From assembly GCA_903862955.1 (NCBI GenBank), contig CAIPAH010000024.1:62001-126000 (forward strand): a stretch of DNA of 64,000 nucleotides. Reading direction: 5' to 3'. The number at the start of each line of letters is the position of its first letter. Positions within the stretch are counted from its first letter, which is position 1. This document shows positions 63,580 to 64,000 of this stretch, piece by piece. Origin of the DNA: an uncultured Opitutia bacterium. GTDB lineage: Bacteria > Verrucomicrobiota > Verrucomicrobiia > Opitutales > Opitutaceae. A model generated the notes under the pieces. That model did no database searches. It worked only from the letters and a program-made list of their open reading frames with translations, and was not told the origin of the DNA. Made by a program: the position numbers and the translations under genes.

Positions 63580-64000
63580 TCAACAAATCATCGACCGCTT
63601 CGCCGCGACGCCGTGGCCGATGGGGTTTTCGCCAATCCAGCGGCCGTCGATCGGCTCGGACGCCGGCTGATAACGCGTGTCGGTGGAAAACCGGAAGAAG
63701 TGCGTCTGGTTGTCGAGGCTCGCATGGACTGTGCGCATGCCGAAAACCAGCAGGTCGCCCATCCGGTACTCGGCGCTCAGCCAGCGGCCGCCCAGGTGCT
63801 CGCGCAGGCTGTAGGGATTCGTCGAGAGCACGCCGCCCCACTTCCAGGGAATCTCGCCGGACTTGATGCGCGCCGCCTCGGGCCGGTTCTCGCAGTAATT
63901 ATCCACGTCGCGGTTGAGGTAATTTTTGAGCCGGTCCGCCTGGAGGTGTGAGCCTTCGAGGATCATCAGCCCGCCGATGTCGTAGGTGATGTCGCCGTAG
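63580..64000 (-). CDS. Phytanoyl-CoA dioxygenase-like protein (5' truncated)
   Basis: The last about 140 residues are visible; the frame is open to the window edge. It reads YGDITYDIGGLMILEGSHLQ, then WLSAEYRMGDLLVFGMRTVHAS and FFRFSTDTRYQPASEP. This is the C-terminal half of the PhyH double-stranded beta-helix, with the distal iron-binding His in TVHAS and the 2-oxoglutarate-binding Arg in STDTRYQ. The first His-x-Asp lies beyond the window. It is a likely Fe(II)/2-oxoglutarate hydroxylase; the substrate is not readable. Confidence 0.85.
   Translation of the reverse strand, partial: YGDITYDIGGLMILEGSHLQADRLKNYLNRDVDNYCENRPEAARIKSGEIPWKWGGVLSTNPYSLREHLGGRWLSAEYRMGDLLVFGMRTVHASLDNQTHFFRFSTDTRYQPASEPIDGRWIGENPIGHGVAAKRSMIC

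Overview
The window looks like a high-GC (roughly two-thirds G+C by eye) Gram-negative chromosome, most likely Verrucomicrobiota, family Opitutaceae. This is inferred from gene content: lipid A genes (lpxA, an lpxC-fabZ fusion), a large division/wall (dcw) cluster running from mraZ to ftsZ, several plant-polysaccharide glycosidases, a ThuA/Gfo-Idh-MocA pair, and intergenic DNA full of short palindromic repeats. No tRNA, rRNA, CRISPR array, transposase or prophage gene was seen, so this is mostly core chromosome with small accessory patches.

Layout. 1-4.6 kb: the end of a Gfo/Idh/MocA oxidoreductase, a ThuA-like protein, a GreA/GreB-like factor, a frameshifted RidA gene, a tyrosine-phosphatase lipoprotein and a mannose-1-phosphate guanylyltransferase. 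4.7-9.7 kb: a GH78 alpha-L-rhamnosidase, an ADP-ribosylglycohydrolase-family protein with no normal start codon, and an RluE-type pseudouridine synthase. 9.8-16.5 kb: a nitroreductase, an old-yellow-enzyme reductase, an acetyltransferase overlapping murJ, small proteins, a farnesyl diphosphate synthase and a PaiB-like flavoprotein. 16.5-19.7 kb: glycolytic genes gap-pgk-tpiA. 19.7-25.7 kb: a GH13 debranching-type enzyme, a histidine acid phosphatase, mnmA carrying an in-frame repeat, and a LysE exporter. 25.8-29.8 kb: a TPR lipoprotein, a GspE/PilB ATPase with an unknown partner gene, and obgE.

29.9-49.4 kb holds the dcw cluster, all on the minus strand, in transcription order mraZ, a 77-residue unknown ORF, rsmH, ftsL-like, ftsI, murE, murF, mraY, murD, a LysM protein, ftsW, murG, murC-murB fusion, ddl, ftsQ, ftsA, ftsZ. 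Many genes overlap by 1-8 bases. Four TGGG boxes at exact 10-bp spacing lie in front of mraZ. The cluster supplies the cytoplasmic and lipid-linked steps of peptidoglycan synthesis plus the FtsZ/A/Q/L/I/W divisome core; murJ lies elsewhere, at 11.9-13.5 kb.

49.7-64 kb: two methionine sulfoxide reductases, an apiosidase-like glycosidase followed by a GH36-like galactosidase, a type II NADH dehydrogenase, a DUF971 protein, hisI, lpxA and lpxC-fabZ, an EF-P with asparagine at the usual lysine position, carbonic anhydrase, a YebC-type regulator, a CDGSH protein, an acetyltransferase and the end of a phytanoyl-CoA dioxygenase-like gene.

No obviously new multi-gene system was found. The strongest unusual signals are: at least eight families of palindromic repeats in the intergenic spaces, one copy of which is read in frame inside mnmA; a murC-murB fusion that keeps a strong ribosome binding site and ATG for murB; the unknown ORF between mraZ and rsmH; a hairpin terminator ending four bases before the pgk start codon; and the unusual EF-P tip residue.
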